DNA of 64,000 bases from Rosa chinensis (GCF_002994745.2 NC_037088.1:45376911-45440910), one strand, 5' to 3'. Counted from the first letter of the stretch, positions 1-12,073 are shown. Notes: generated by a model from the sequence alone, not told the origin. Made by a program: numbers and translations.

Positions 1-1043
1 CGCCGTCTTTTGTTTGACTGAGGCATTTCAGATTTTGGTCCCTTTCTGCCGATTTTTAGGGAAAGTAGCTAATGATGTAAAGTTAGTGTCTCCTTCTACC
101 CCGTTAAACGACAAGGTTAGCTATGTGTATTTTTTGTAATTAAATATTAGGTCTACATTAGTGTGGGGTTTTTCATCTATTTGAGTGAGCAAAACAAAAT
201 TTATGTTGTTCCTTTTGAATCTTGTAAAGCTATCTCTTTGATTTTGTGTTGCCATCTAGGACTCTGATCTGAAGTACAAGTTCCAACTGACATCTGATGC
301 ATACCATTTCCATTAAATGCCAATTGCCTACTTTGAAAATTGCTAATGCAAGTGCACTGTGCCTCACAATGTAATAGATTAGTTGGTGTTATGCATCGAT
401 TCGATTTGATGTGTTTTTTCTACATCCCCAAATTGTTGTACTTTTTGATAATGTAATTTTGTACTTTTATTTCTATACTTATTGATTTTCTGCAAGTGTA
501 ATCTCTGCAATACGCACAGCATAAATAACTCGACATTGACATTGATATGAAGAAGTAACTTTGGTAATTTCGTACCACCTATGAATACCGAATGCTGAAG
601 GATTTTGTTAGCCATTATGAAATACCATACTGGGTAATTTTGCAACTACAAATAACATTGCATGTTTGTTCAGTAGTGCCAAAGTTCCCCAAGTGCTTCA
701 GAGTTCTCGTTGATGTTGGGACGTGTTACACGTTGTATCCTATTTGACTACAATTTGAACCAGATTGCACTACAATTAATTTTTTTTTTTTGAGAGATAC
801 ATATTTAATTCGTTAAGAAAGATAATTGCGACTTGTATCTCAATATAACCAACCATTTTGCAGATAAGGACATATATAATGGGTTTAGCGAGTAATTTAT
901 CGTGACATGCATCAAATTAGATCAATAGTCATATGAACTATTTATTAATCTTAACAGGTTCAAATCAGAACATTTTCTGGGCAAAAGACATTGCAGACCA
1001 TTTTTTGGGGCACGGAGATATTTTACAAAGGCCATTCCCTTCT
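1..1043. other. Intergenic sequence upstream of the protease
   Basis: AT-rich sequence with no coding stretch that resembles a protein family. The short open frames here have no recognisable motif. The last few hundred bases are the promoter region of the protease that follows. Confidence 0.5.
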
Positions 1044-1052
1044 CTATATAAA
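1044..1052 (+). promoter_or_regulatory. TATA box of the cysteine protease gene
   Basis: TATATAAAG sits 56 bases before the ATG at 1108, a spacing that leaves a short 5' leader of about 30 bases after a start site near 1075-1080. This is the standard plant TATA arrangement and supports the gene being transcribed from here. Confidence 0.7.
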
Positions 1053-1107
1053 GTGTACCATTCACTACACCTCCTCATATCCATTAACTTTCAAATCCTA
1101 GCCTACA

Positions 1108-2252
1108 ATGGAGTTCACCAACCAAAGCAAATGCATCTGTTTGGTTTTGGTCCTCATGTCGGGGCTTTGGTCTTCAGAAGCCACTTCTCGCAGTCTCCAA
1201 GATGCATTAGCTTATGGGAGGTACGAGCAATGGATGGCTCGTTATGGACGTGTATATAATGATGTCATTGAGAAGGAGAAGCGCTTCAAGATATTCAAGG
1301 AGAATGAGGCATTTATAGAATCTTCCAATAATGAAGGAAATAAGCTTTACAAATTGGGTTTGAATCAATATGCAGACCTTACAAATGATGAATTCATAGC
1401 CTCGAGAAATCGATTCAAGGGGCATGAATGTTCCACAAAGACCACTACTTTCAAATATGAAAATGCTACTGTGCCAGCGACAATGGACTGGAGACAGAAG
1501 GGAGCTGTAACTCCTGTCAAGGACCAAGGCCAATGTGGTATGTAACACACTTCTCTCTGTGCCTTTAATTTTCTTGGTCATAAGACTATTTTCCATTTTG
1601 AAACAAAATATATCTCTACTCTAATTGCTACAACTCTGCAATTAAATAAATATGTACAGGTTGTTGTTGGGCATTCTCAGCAGTTGCAGCCATGGAAGGA
1701 ATTACTCAGCTTACAACTGGTAAACTAATATCTTTGTCTGAGCAAGAGCTGGTTGACTGTGATGTCAATGGTGAAGACCAAGGTTGTGAGGGTGGCTTGA
1801 TGGACAATGCATTTGAGTTCATCAATCAAAATCATGGACTTAGCACGGAGGCTAACTATCCCTACACGGGGGAAGATGGTACATGCGATGCTAAGAAGGA
1901 AGCAAGCCATGCAGCCTCAATTACTGGCCATGAAGATGTGCCTCCCAACAACGAAAGTGCCCTTCTCAAGGCCGTTGCTAATCAACCTATTTCTGTTGCC
2001 ATTGATGCTAGCGGATCTGACTTCCAGTTCTATACGAGTGGTGTTTTCACAGGACCATGTGGAACAAGCCTAGACCATGGTGTTACTGCTGTTGGTTATG
2101 GTGTCAGTGATAATGGGACTAAGTATTGGTTGGTGAAGAACTCATGGGGTGCACAATGGGGTGAAGAAGGTTACATAAGAATGCAAAGAGATGTGCCTGC
2201 ACCGGAAGGTCTTTGTGGCATTGCCATGGAACCCTCATACCCAACTGCATAA
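1108..2252 (+). CDS. Papain-family cysteine protease, SAG39/SAG12-like (2 exons)
   Basis: Exons 1108-1537 and 1660-2252, joined through a 122-base GT..AG intron that splits a glycine codon, give 340 residues. The product is a secreted or vacuolar C1A endopeptidase precursor. A hydrophobic signal peptide covers about residues 1-29. An ERFNIN-type inhibitor prodomain (spaced R, F, I, E and N residues around the KRFKIF stretch) follows, then the mature enzyme from about residue 125. The catalytic triad is complete: Cys146 in CGCCWAF, His283 in [11 protein letters not shown] and Asn304 in KNSWG; the oxyanion Gln is in KDQGQCG. The protein ends in PSYPTA, with no KDEL signal and no granulin domain. 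These are features of the senescence-associated SAG39 group; the role in leaf senescence is inferred from the family. No lesion is visible. Confidence 0.93.
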
Positions 2253-4432
2253 ACTACCATTGAAGTAGAAACAAAGCCTATATCCTTATGATATGTACAT
2301 GAACTTGTATGTGAACTAAGAAACTAGATAAGTAAGAAAACTAGCAAGTTTTATCATTAAATCAATTGAAAAAATATATTTGCATGCTTGTTCTTGAACA
2401 ATATGGTCTCTAATAATATATCCCCTTTACCATTGACTAACTAAAGTAAATGTGTAGCAGAAAGTTCGCCAATAGCTCAAGGCTGCTCAACGTTCGCTAA
2501 TATCCTTACTAATGTAAATTTCATGACTGATACTTGGTACATTGTGATCTGATGCTTGTTTTTTGCATTTCTACCCTACAAAACTGTTTACTTCTTTCGG
2601 CTTCTTTTTTGGTCTTCTAGTCATAGCTCAATAATATTTTTTATATTTTAGAAAAACATGAATTCCAGGCATTTTTTTGACAGCAAGGGATTGTTAATTA
2701 AGAGTTATCTTTAGTAGCTAGTAAGCAGAATAAGATGGTTCCATGTCCAGGCTCTTTATGCATTTCCCCTGCAACAGAATGGCATAGTATAGGCCTTTGA
2801 TACCTTTTTTGCGTGCTGAAGTTATACTACGATGAACTATATATTGGACTTGGTGAAAGCTCATACCGTAATTTCTCAACTTCCTAGCATATTACAAGGA
2901 TCTTAAGATTTGAGATGCAAGAATGTAACACGGATTGTTGACTTTATACACATGGAAATATATTCTTAAGAGGTTTTCATGCTGCTTTATGATATAGTTC
3001 CTTTGTTGTTAGTAAGTTATTTCCATTTTACTTTGTAGGAAGAAGATGAAGGCTAAGAGGGATGCACTTTAGAGAGGCTGATCCCAGAGGTACTTGACGC
3101 AGACGGATTGATAACTAGGTTTACCAGCAATAAACCTAAACAAAGGATTCTGGAGTCCACCATAGATAAAAGAGAATAATCTCAATTTTATTGATAAAAG
3201 ATGATAAGATGCCTTCTGCAGCCTTAAGGCGGCTTATTTATAAGAAAATAAACCCTAGGGCGACTAACAATGAAACCCTAAAGCCCATGAGTAAAAACAA
3301 AACAAATCCAAAGTAAACTAGAAAACCTAATATAAAAAATAATGTAAAACTAGTCTAAAAATATTAAATCACGAATCGGATTATTAAGATGATACATTTT
3401 GGCCTAAATCTGATAGGGCTCACTAAAGTGAGTCTTGAAGATCTCGTCGTTCCCATTCCGGAAAGGTATCATGCGTCTCAAATAGACATTCTGGCCAAAA
3501 GTTAGTCAAATCTGATTCAAAATCAAAACTGACTTTTCACACGAGAAACCTGAAAAGTCAAAAACCAAATTTTCTTGGATATTGCAGCGGCTAGTAACCT
3601 CATTATGCGTGAATTACCTATTTTCCAATCACTCTTCTTAATTCCACGCTGCTTCTTTATTTTTCTAATTTTCCGGCTAAACCAGGTCCATTCTTGTCCT
3701 ACATCAGTACTGAGTACACTCTTCGTGGTACTAGTGAATAAGCTTTCTCCAGTATGCTCTTTTGCAGCAAGCATTTGCTTTTGTACCTTAAATTTCAGGG
3801 TTGTAAGAGCATTAAATCTTACCAATTAAGACATAGTTTTCTTGCTAGAGATACTTATGAACAAACTTTAGTAACTGAATGTTAGGTCTACATTAGGTAA
3901 CAAAATATTTAACTGGAGCATGACAAATTGGGAGTGGAAAGCACCAATGCAAAAATGTGGAACAAATAAGTTAGCAAATCCATTGCAGAAATAGCAAGTT
4001 CCATTCTGTATGTGAGTACAGTAAGTATAGGCCAAACAAATACGTGAAAGGAATGACGGAAGGTATTAAAAACAAATATATCTAAAAGAGTTTACAAAAT
4101 TCTCAACATGGTAACTCAATTAGTAACCTTGACCTTCATATCGTATAATTGGCAGTCGTTCGTGGGATAATTGTCATTCTAAATTTTGTTCCTGAATTTC
4201 ATTTAAGCCTAAATTCTCTTTTTAAATTGGTCCTCTCACTTCTTCTCAAAAAACGTAACTTTTGCATAGAGTGATTGGCCTAATCGCTTGATAGACATTT
4301 CAACTTTTACTGTCATCACACAACAATTGTAAGCATGGATAAGTGCAGAACATGATACTTTCATTCTTCTGGTACTACAGAATATGATCTTTATCTTTGA
4401 TTTATTATTATTATTATTATTATTATAGGAAA
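2253..4432. other. Intergenic, with a probable LTR-type remnant near 3130-3560
   Basis: No host gene is recognised. Around 3130-3560 the minus strand has LTR-like character: a TATA-like TTATAAATAA read near 3232-3243 and a long non-coding AT-rich tail. I could not find paired LTR ends or a target duplication, so this is tentative. A (TTA)n run at 4402-4427 lies just before the response regulator and could end an intron in its 5' UTR, because it finishes in TTATAG. Confidence 0.35.
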
Positions 4433-6626
4433 ATGATCACTGCAGCAATGTGCAATGAGATGGCCATCTCAGTTGAATCTATGAAGACTAGTCCAAAACC
4501 AGCTAAAGGTTTCAGTGTTTTGGTTGTTGATGGTGATTCTGAATGTCTAGAAATGCTGTCAAGACTACTAGGGAGCTTAGGATATAAAGGTAACTAGCAG
4601 AGACAGACAACTTGATAGGAGCAACATTTCTCTTTCTCTTTTTGTTCATTATGCTTGTTCATGATGGAGTTTCAAGTGCCTTTAGGGGTACTGGCTTTTT
4701 TCTTTCATTTGGCCATTCTGTGTTTCTTTTTAACCGTTTACAAAATTGAAAAATATGCCTATGAAATTATTCTAATAATTTTACTTTACTCTTACAAGCA
4801 GTTTTGACAGCTAAAGGATCCTCTGAGGCATTAGATATCGCTCAGAAGAAGGAAGCTGATCTTGATGTTGTTCTGACAGAGGCACACTTGCCTGACATGA
4901 ACAAATATGAGCTCCTAGAGAAAATGACCGCAGTCTCCAATTTACCTGTTTTTAGTAAGTTCTAACTCTCAAAGACCACTATTATTATTGTTTTGGCTTT
5001 TCATACCATGTCAAATTAGAGCATCCATTGCAAGACCAATTGATAATCATGGTATTTGTATTCAACACTTTGTTTCCTCCTTGGTACTATATTCTGAACA
5101 ATTACTTTGCATTGCAGTCATGTCTGATGATGATGATATGAATGCCAAGATTGGTTGTCTGTTTAAAGGGGCTGCTTATTATATTGTTTAGCCAGTCACA
5201 ATGGATAGTCTCAAGAACCTATGGCAATTTGCATTCAAAAACAACAGAAATGTGGTCATAGACATTACTAAAGAGGAAAGCAATACTCATGTAGAATCAC
5301 AAGCAAAGATACCAAATTCCGAAAGAGAAAGGTCAGAAGGAATGGACAATTATGTGGAGAAAGATAGCAATTGTTCAACAGCCTTTACGAAGCGAAGGGT
5401 AATATGGACTGATGAGCTGCATCATAGATTCTTGCAAGCTGTCAAACTAATAGGCATTGATGGTAAGAGTATCATGAAATTAGTTTGGTCATAAAATATT
5501 GAACACTGTTAGCTAATTTCTTTCTCGGTTTTTAGGTGCTCGTCCAAAGAAAATAATTCAGCTTATGAATGTTCCTGGACTGATGAGAAGAAATGTTTCA
5601 AGCCATTTGCAGGTTTGTTCCATGTGATAAATAATAAAATAGATAGAGTATAAGCACTTCAGAAAATTGTTGTTCTCTTTTGATTAGGCATCATATCACT
5701 ACAGAATATTAGGAACCCTCTAATGTAATATGTAATTGAACTTGAATCCCTGCCAAATGAAGGTCAATGTTGTTTTTGTAGAAATATCGCCACTCCTTGA
5801 GGCGGGAACAACTAGCAATTGAAAAGAGAAGGATCAGAGCTTCCAAATCAGCAAGTTCTCAACCAAGAAAATCTGCATCAACATTTAATTTTCAAGGAGA
5901 ATTTCCCCAACTCTCAAATCTGTACTCCACATCCACACCATATCAACCAGAACTCAGAAGCCATTTTCTGGAGGACCTCAATAGTCAAATGACCACTAGA
6001 CCTGCCTTTGGTTCTGCAGATATTCCTATTCATGTGGACTCAAGTAGTAATGAGACATCAAATAAAAATATGGGCAACCAACTCAAAGCAATCAGCTTGA
6101 TTATAGTTATTTTAATGCTGAGCAAATTGGACCAGGTCAGAGCAGCAGCAACATGGATTTGGCAGCTGGCTTTGGACATGTTGAAAACTTTTTCAGGGAA
6201 GATATTTTTCAGGACCAGAACAAGAATTTCTCCAATGTTGGTGATTTTGGTCATCAAAATGCAACAGATTGCCCAATACTTCATAATTCTATACAACAAA
6301 AAGAGCAACAGCGGCCTTCACCATTGAAATTAATGCCTTCACCACCACCTCCACAACCACAAGACCAAGAAGAATATAACAGTTTTGGGGAATTTGATCC
6401 ACACATTCTGCTGTCACCCCTACTAGCATCACAGGAGCAAGAAGAATATAACATTTTTGGGGAATTTGATCCACACAGTCTGCTGTCACCCCTACCAGGA
6501 TCACAGGAGCAAGAAGAATATGACACCTTTGGGTTTGAAGGAGGAGAAAGTGATGACTTATTTAACTTTGCAGAAGAGGACACCATTCAAGTGTTCGATG
6601 ATGTGGATTCCGATGATTTCTTTTAA
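4433..6626 (+). pseudogene. Type-B two-component response regulator (ARR-B/ORR-like), disrupted
   Basis: Exons by GT/AG: 4433-4589, 4802-4954, 5118-5462, 5536-5612, 5782-6626. It encodes a receiver domain (residues about 27-145) and a GARP/Myb-like DNA-binding domain. The latter runs from KRRVIWTDELHHRFLQAV through SSHLQKYR, spread over exons 3-5, and would bind cytokinin-response promoters in the nucleus. The receiver is degenerate. The acidic pair is D33-G34 rather than DD. The phospho-acceptor Asp is Glu79 (LTEAHLPDM). The invariant Lys is a TAG stop at 5189-5191, in IV-stop-PV where family members have K. In exon 5 the frame changes after an A5 run at 6064-6068; one added A would join both halves. 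The acidic C-terminal part continues to the TAA at 6624. I infer a pseudogene, or a truncated receiver plus a possible downstream DNA-binding fragment restarting near 5201. A sequencing error could explain the A-run shift but less easily the TAG. Confidence 0.88.
6360..6540 (+). repeat. 72-bp in-frame tandem repeat in the response regulator tail
   Basis: Two full 24-codon units (6360-6431 and 6432-6503) and a partial third (6504-6540) encode near-identical acidic segments built on QEQEEYN, FGEFDPH and LLSPL. The repeats keep the reading frame and vary by only a few residues, which points to recent duplication. Confidence 0.85.
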
Positions 6627-7564
6627 GGGGAGATTATGCACCTTGATTACATATGTTAATGCATGCCTACTATAATGTAGGCTATGTTGAGGATTTTCTC
6701 CATTTATATTGAGTTAATACACAGATGTAAGCTTCTATGGGTGATAAACTTGACAGCATTATGAAATAAGAGACGCTACTTCTTGTATCGTATAACAGAT
6801 TTGCGTAGAAGTTGAGGCAAATACCAAATACAGAACCTTTGAATTTGTATATATTTTAGAAGCTAAACTCATTTGGAGGCTGAAAACTTTTTTTTTTTAA
6901 ATTAAATAGAGGATTAAGCGACATTAACAGCACTACCTAGGAGCTATGAGCAATTTGGACACTGAAACTTTGAAAATAACCTTGCAGACAAAACATAAGC
7001 ACCTCTAAGTGTTCTTGCATGTTTTGGTCCTGACTGTCCTTATATGTGTTGAGAATTCTGGCGCTCCTTTGTGAATGTAGCATTGATAGAGAGCTTGCAG
7101 CCAACGGGTCATCCTGATAAAACTGCAGAAGCAGTCGATCTTCATCATGGATACTGCAACTAAATGTGTATAAGAAATTTCAAATATTAATTCGATTTAA
7201 TTAGGAAAACAGTAGCAAAATTCATGAGGAATCTTTGAGTAGCCTTATGCCCCTGTGGTTTCATTTTTTACCTTGAGTTTCTATCAATTAGAGATTCAAG
7301 GCATGAACCTTTTAGCCCCAAATTCCTAATTTTTGATGGGCAACATTAGCTTGAAGCCCAATATTACAAGGCTTTCCTATTCCTGATCAGATAAGGAGTA
7401 CTTTAAATCCCTATTTAGAACCACCCTTTTCTATTCTCGATTCACCGCTTAAGAATAATCAGAGAATTAAGAACAACGATTCAAAAGGATTGAAGAAGAT
7501 CCAAGATTAACACGACCAAGAGAAACCAGTGACAATCATCAAGGGAAAAAACATCAAGAGAAAC
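6627..7564. other. Intergenic between the response regulator and the B3 gene
   Basis: Contains the 3' UTR of the response regulator and the 5' region of the B3 gene. No motif or repeat of note apart from an AT-rich stretch near 6890. Nothing else supported. Confidence 0.5.
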
Positions 7565-8425
7565 ATGAACCTGAAGATTGTCATCAAGAATGTCAAGAAG
7601 GCAGCCACCGTGGTCAACGGGTCGACGATCAAGAAGAACAATGTCGTGCCCTCATCAATTCAGGAATCAAAACGTAGTTTAGACTTGTCCCAAATCATGA
7701 CCATGCCCAAAAAACAAGTAAACTTGATACTGCCGAAGTTACCACCAAAGAAACGATGGTTTGTGGTATATCGACGAATGTTAACAAAGACCAAGCCTGC
7801 AGCTACAAAAATCACTACGGACATTCCTTTTTCTAAAAGGAAATACGATTCTGAAGATCATTATAATCAGGATGATAAAGCTAGGGTTCCCAAGTTTAAA
7901 CGTTCGAAGAAGGGCGTACCTCCTAGTACAAATACTGGTCCTGAGTTGCCTGAAGATTACAAGCAAATCATTCTCGGCAGATTGAAGGGGAAGCAATTGA
8001 CTTTGTTGATAGAGAAGAGTTTGAATGCTAGGGATGTGAAGTGTGACAAGAGCATATTGACCTTGCCATCATATGAAACCCTATCTAAGAATTTCTTGGA
8101 ACCTAATGAGATTGGAAACCTTGAGAGGCATAAAACCCTAAAGCTTCCATTGATAGACCCGAAATGCTTGGAGTGGTGGAAGATGTCGAAAGAGGAACTT
8201 TATGTGCCGAAAACCAACTGGAATGAGATTGTAGAGCAGAATGGTATCGTTATAGGAGATAAAGTTCAAGTTTGGTCATTCCGGGCTAATAAGGATGGGA
8301 CCGAGGATCAGCTTCACTTGGCTCTTGTTTTGGTTAAGAGAGGTGAAAATCAAATTGGTGATGGTAAAAAGAGTGGCCAAGAAAATGACAGTAATAGTGA
8401 AGGAAGTACTGTGAGCAATCTGTGA
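7565..8425 (+). CDS. B3 domain-containing protein, DUF313/REM-like (single exon)
   Basis: 286 residues from the first in-frame ATG at 7565; the open frame runs slightly further upstream but has no ATG there. The N-terminal 120 residues are very basic (many Lys), consistent with nuclear localisation. A plant B3 domain of the DUF313 subtype starts near residue 125 (PELPEDYK) and runs to about 260. Characteristic landmarks are the LIEKSLNARDVKCDKS segment, the LKLPLIDP segment, the WWKMSKEELYVPKTNWNEIV block, and GDKVQVWSFR followed by LHLALVLV. Members are DNA-binding proteins of unknown target in multi-copy dicot families. The gene is intronless, as usual for the subtype. No disruption is seen. 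Function beyond DNA binding is not inferable. Confidence 0.85.
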   Translation: MNLKIVIKNVKKAATVVNGSTIKKNNVVPSSIQESKRSLDLSQIMTMPKKQVNLILPKLPPKKRWFVVYRRMLTKTKPAATKITTDIPFSKRKYDSEDHYNQDDKARVPKFKRSKKGVPPSTNTGPELPEDYKQIILGRLKGKQLTLLIEKSLNARDVKCDKSILTLPSYETLSKNFLEPNEIGNLERHKTLKLPLIDPKCLEWWKMSKEELYVPKTNWNEIVEQNGIVIGDKVQVWSFRANKDGTEDQLHLALVLVKRGENQIGDGKKSGQENDSNSEGSTVSNL

Positions 8426-8612
8426 GGACAGTGCAAATGCAAGACACACGGAGAATGAAAAAGCTGAAAGGTAAGCTTAATAATTTAATGATGGGATGAT
8501 GGCAGCAGCACTAGGGAGTAGGGAGTATTAATGCTGGGAGGAATATCACCGCTCAAAGAAGCTGCTGACAAAGATGCATTGATTTTTGTTAGAGAACCAG
8601 GAAGATAAATTC

Positions 8613-9475
8613 TGTTAAAGACATTCAATCTTCTCCATTGAATAGCTAATAGTATAGCTATAATCTTGTGCATCAGTTTTGATATTATGCATCAGTTTTG
8701 ATATTGTTGTTAATGTAGATTTATTGCTTCTTGTAAAACTGCCAATTAGTTTTGGATGTGAATCCTATATTACTTTATCATGGTATCAGAGCGGGTTATT
8801 CCACGTTTGAATGCTTAACAGCCACACGGGCTCCATGTCACCCAGCATAAGTTGTCCACGTGTATAGCTTGAAAATTCGCCACACGTGCGGGGGCGTGTT
8901 GAGATTATAGATCCCACATGGGAAAAATGGGATCTTGTCTATGGGGTTATAAGGGTTTGGGTCACTCCTTCAATTGACAATTGATTTGAATGTGAACCCC
9001 ATATTACTTTATCATTGGGCCTACCATTGCCCGCTCAAGTGCTGAATCTGAGTATCGAACTATCGATCTCTTGCCCATGCTAGTGCCGAAACGACTTGGT
9101 TAGGTTATCTCCTATATGAACTTGGAGCATGCATTCAATTTTCAATTTTGTTACATTGTGATAATCTAAGCACCACCTATATGGCTTCAAATCCTGTTTT
9201 CCATGCCTGCATTAAGTATATTGAGCTCGATTATCACTATGTTAGTGAAAAGGTTGCTCGTGGTAGTCATCGGGCTTGCTTTATTCCTTCCAAGGATCAG
9301 CCAGCTGATTTACTCACCAAACCACTTCACAAGTCTCGTCATCTTCTTCTTTCTGGCAAACTCGTCTGTCCAGGACCGCCAAGTCTGAGGGGGGCTGTTA
9401 AAGACATTCAATCTTCTCCATTGAATAGCTAATAATATAGCTATAATCTTGTGCATCAGTTTTGATATTGTTGGA
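8613..9475 (+). mobile_element. Heavily deleted Ty1-copia retrotransposon
   Basis: Two copies of an LTR-like segment beginning TGTTAAAGAC lie at 8613-8690 and 9396-9473 and match almost base for base. A copia primer-binding site (TGGTATCAGAGC, complementary to initiator Met tRNA) is at 8781-8792. Between them only the end of the polyprotein remains. A polypurine tract (GAGGGGGG) sits directly before the second LTR. The 5' LTR is followed by PBS at the usual place, so orientation is plus. gag, protease, integrase and RT are missing. Confidence 0.75.
9148..9432 (+). pseudogene. Copia RNase H C-terminal fragment
   Basis: The frame reads the end of a copia RNase H domain: a CDNLSTTYMASNPVFHA segment, then KYIELDYHYV and KDQPADLLTKPL, which are the family's typical closing motifs. 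It belongs to the deleted copia element around it. The catalytic N-terminal half is absent, so it cannot be active. Confidence 0.8.
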
Positions 9476-9788
9476 AACAAAATAAATGACTCACTCCAAA
9501 CACTAACCAAGAGAGAAAATAAGAAGTCAGAGGAAGATAACTTTATTGATATCTCAATGACTTCTGCAGTTCTGCTTCAACAACAAAACAAACTCACCTA
9601 CCTATAGGGAGTCTCAGACTTACACAGAATACTAAAAGACTACATGAAAGTCTTTCGAATGGAACATTTAAAAAACACGTACAACTACTAACTACCTTGG
9701 AATATGAAAGGTTCACAAACTATAAGACTCCAGACAACTCAAGATACTAATTAAGTAAATAATAATGGGCTTGGTTTAATTTCCAACA
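9469..9788. mobile_element. LTR-like segment with TGTTGGAAA / TTTCCAACA ends
   Basis: A 320-bp stretch begins TGTTGGAAA and ends TTTCCAACA, the inverted TG..CA ends of an LTR. It abuts the truncated end of the preceding copia LTR. The flanking 5-mers (GATAT and GCCGC) do not match, so a clean solo-LTR insertion is not shown; a deletion at one side is likely. Confidence 0.5.
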
Positions 9789-10732
9789 GCCGCTATTATC
9801 TTCTGATTTGCATATAGGTATACTGTTCATGAATCATGAAACAAGTCCCTACTGTGTTTCTATATGGACTGCATTCCAGTTACAATTTGGTTATCATAGA
9901 TTCCATGGCCACATCCATCAATTTCCAGAACAAGGTTTCAGTATTTTAATTTAGAAAGTGTTCCATAAATTCTCCTATATATGAACAACTAACTACTGAT
10001 TACTCTTATTTAATTGCATTTTCCCAGAGACAAGTGGAAACTATCTTGCTTCTCCTTATCTCCCCTATAAAGTATGCCCATTTTCTTCATATTCCTGAGC
10101 ACGCTTGACAATTCACCTTGGCTTTTGGATTCTCATTTATGCAACCAGAAAACAATTAGCACTCTACGAGGAAGAGAGGCAACATAGGGTGCACTAGTGC
10201 AAGCATTATACTCTTATGCAGTATTCCAGTGGACAGAGTAATTAGACAGTATTAACACAGTTGAAATTAAGTAGTCATTAGTAAATTGTGTGTGGATTTG
10301 ATAGAGGCAGCACTTCCACTTGCTGACTTGCATAAGTTTTAAGCACAGTTTTACCATCCAATTTCAGTGAACAAGATTATGATTTAATATACAGCATACT
10401 CTTCTTGTCTACCATTGGTATTTGGTATAATTGTACTTACGATTTCATTACAAAGTACAAACTTACAACCTGTAAAGAGCTGATATTATTAACTGTTCTG
10501 AAATCCCTGACAGAATTAATAAGAAGGCCAAGATGCTGTGAAATTTCTTGCAATTGATCAAGATGCATGAAACAAGTAGTTATTAATAGTATGAGATGTC
10601 GCGATGAGTATGAAGCTAATTCAAGTGGAGCAGTTGCTTTCTCAAACTGAAAGATATCAAGTCTTTCATCTTTATGAATGCGGGCGTTGTATAGAGGCGA
10701 TGAGTCCATTGCGTTTTGAAAATGAAAAGGGG
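9789..10732. other. Unassigned AT-rich sequence
   Basis: No gene, repeat pair or transposon end could be supported here. Open frames are short and lack family motifs. Confidence 0.45.
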
Positions 10733-11644
10733 TAGAGGTGGCAAACGGGCCGGGTCGGGCGGGCCCATTTTAAGCGGGCCTAGTCGTGCTTCGTGCCGTG
10801 CTTGTATCGGCCTATTTATTATCTTGCCGGGCTCGTGCCGGCCCATTTACTTAAATATTAAGTCCGGCCCGACCCATGGCCCGAGCCCATATCGTGCCAG
10901 GTCGTGCTCGTGCAAGGTCAATAACGGGCCGTGCTCGTGCCTACCCACTATAAAATACGATTTTAAAATCTTAATTTGAACAAATAAAAATTACTTTTAT
11001 TTAACTATTTAGAAAATTAAAATAAATTAAGTTCTACAACGTTTTTCTTAATCTTAGCTTTTTAAGATTAGATTTCTAATAATTTTTTATATTCCACTAT
11101 AAGAAAGAAAAGAAAAAAAAAACTCAAAATATATATTGTTTTTAGTATATTATTGTGAGATTAATCTTTATTAATATAATGAAGATTTAGTATCTATTAT
11201 TCTTTCCTTCATTCTATAGTTGTATTAATATGAGATTAGCTGGTCTTTATTAATAAACATATATTTAATATTTAGAAAAAATACTTATGTCAAAACAAGG
11301 ATATAATGTTTTGTTTCATTATTTTGACAATATAAAAGAAAGCATTGGTGGAATTGTCATGAGATTTTAAATAAAAATGTCTCATATTCAAATCTCATCT
11401 TGTAGTTTTTTAATATTTTTAAAAACAAAATGAAATTTTGTGTTTGTAACGGGCCGGCCCACAATATGTCGTGCTCGGGCCAGGCCAATGAGCTAATATT
11501 TTTAGGCCTTGGCCCAGCCCGACCCGTTATTCTAACGTGCTCGGGTCGTGCCGGGCCACTAACTGGCTTGGGCCGTGCCGAGCTGCTTTTAAGCGTGCGG
11601 GGCCCGTGCCGTGCTTGTGCTTAGTGGCCCGTTTGCCACCTCTA
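10733..11644. mobile_element. hAT MITE, family A, copy 1 (912 bp)
   Basis: Terminal inverted repeats begin TAGAGGTGGCAAACGGGCC and end with its complement GTTTGCCACCTCTA. A perfect 8-bp target duplication AAAAGGGG flanks it at 10725-10732 and 11645-11652, the hAT hallmark. GC-rich ends rich in CGGGCC/GTGC words enclose an AT-rich core. There is no transposase. A second copy lies at 24819-25684 in the opposite orientation. Confidence 0.93.
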
Positions 11645-11704
11645 AAAAGGGGTATGGTACCAAAAATTGTCAATTTGCACCCTGCTTTTCTTATCTTTAA
11701 TACA

Positions 11705-12046
11705 TAGATAATTGATTCATGTGCGTCTGATCATATGACCTATGATAAGTCTTTCTTTATTAAGTTGTCATCTCTATCCATAATACATGTCTCTAATGCC
11801 AATGGTGAGTCTTTCCCGGTCTTAGGAATTGGGTCTGTCCAGGTTACACCTTCCATTACTTTTCATAATGTTATCTTTGTACCATCTTTGTCTCATCATC
11901 TCTTACCTGTGTCTCAGTTGAATACACAAAACAAATGTTCTGTAACCTTTTATCCTATGTATGTCATCTTTCATGATCTGTGCACTCGGGTGATAATTGG
12001 CAAGGGAGACCTGAGGGAGAGATTGTTTCACTTGGATTGCATGTAG
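11705..12046 (+). pseudogene. Copia protease remnant
   Basis: The aspartic protease signature DSGAS reads DSCAS here (11714-11728), and the Trp usually two residues before it is a TAG at 11705-11707. The downstream HMTYDKS segment and IGSVQVTP..NVIFVPSLSHHLLPVSQL are recognisable as a copia protease. Both lesions would prevent function. Confidence 0.8.
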
Positions 12047-12073
12047 GCAGGACAGACAAAAGCACCCCCAAGT

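Noticed and set aside
1207..1596. Minus-strand frames opposite the cysteine protease
   Set aside because: Shadow frames of a gene with clear family motifs on the plus strand.
7529..7564. Start of the B3 protein at 7529
   Set aside because: The codon there is GTG; the first in-frame ATG is 7565, so plant translation would start there.
9469..9788. A clean solo LTR with target duplication
   Set aside because: Flanking 5-mers differ, so only an LTR-like segment is claimed.
10716..11624. Open frames in the GC-rich ends of the hAT MITE (also at 24786-25022)
   Set aside because: They lie in non-coding inverted repeats and repeat CGGGCC words; they are composition artefacts.
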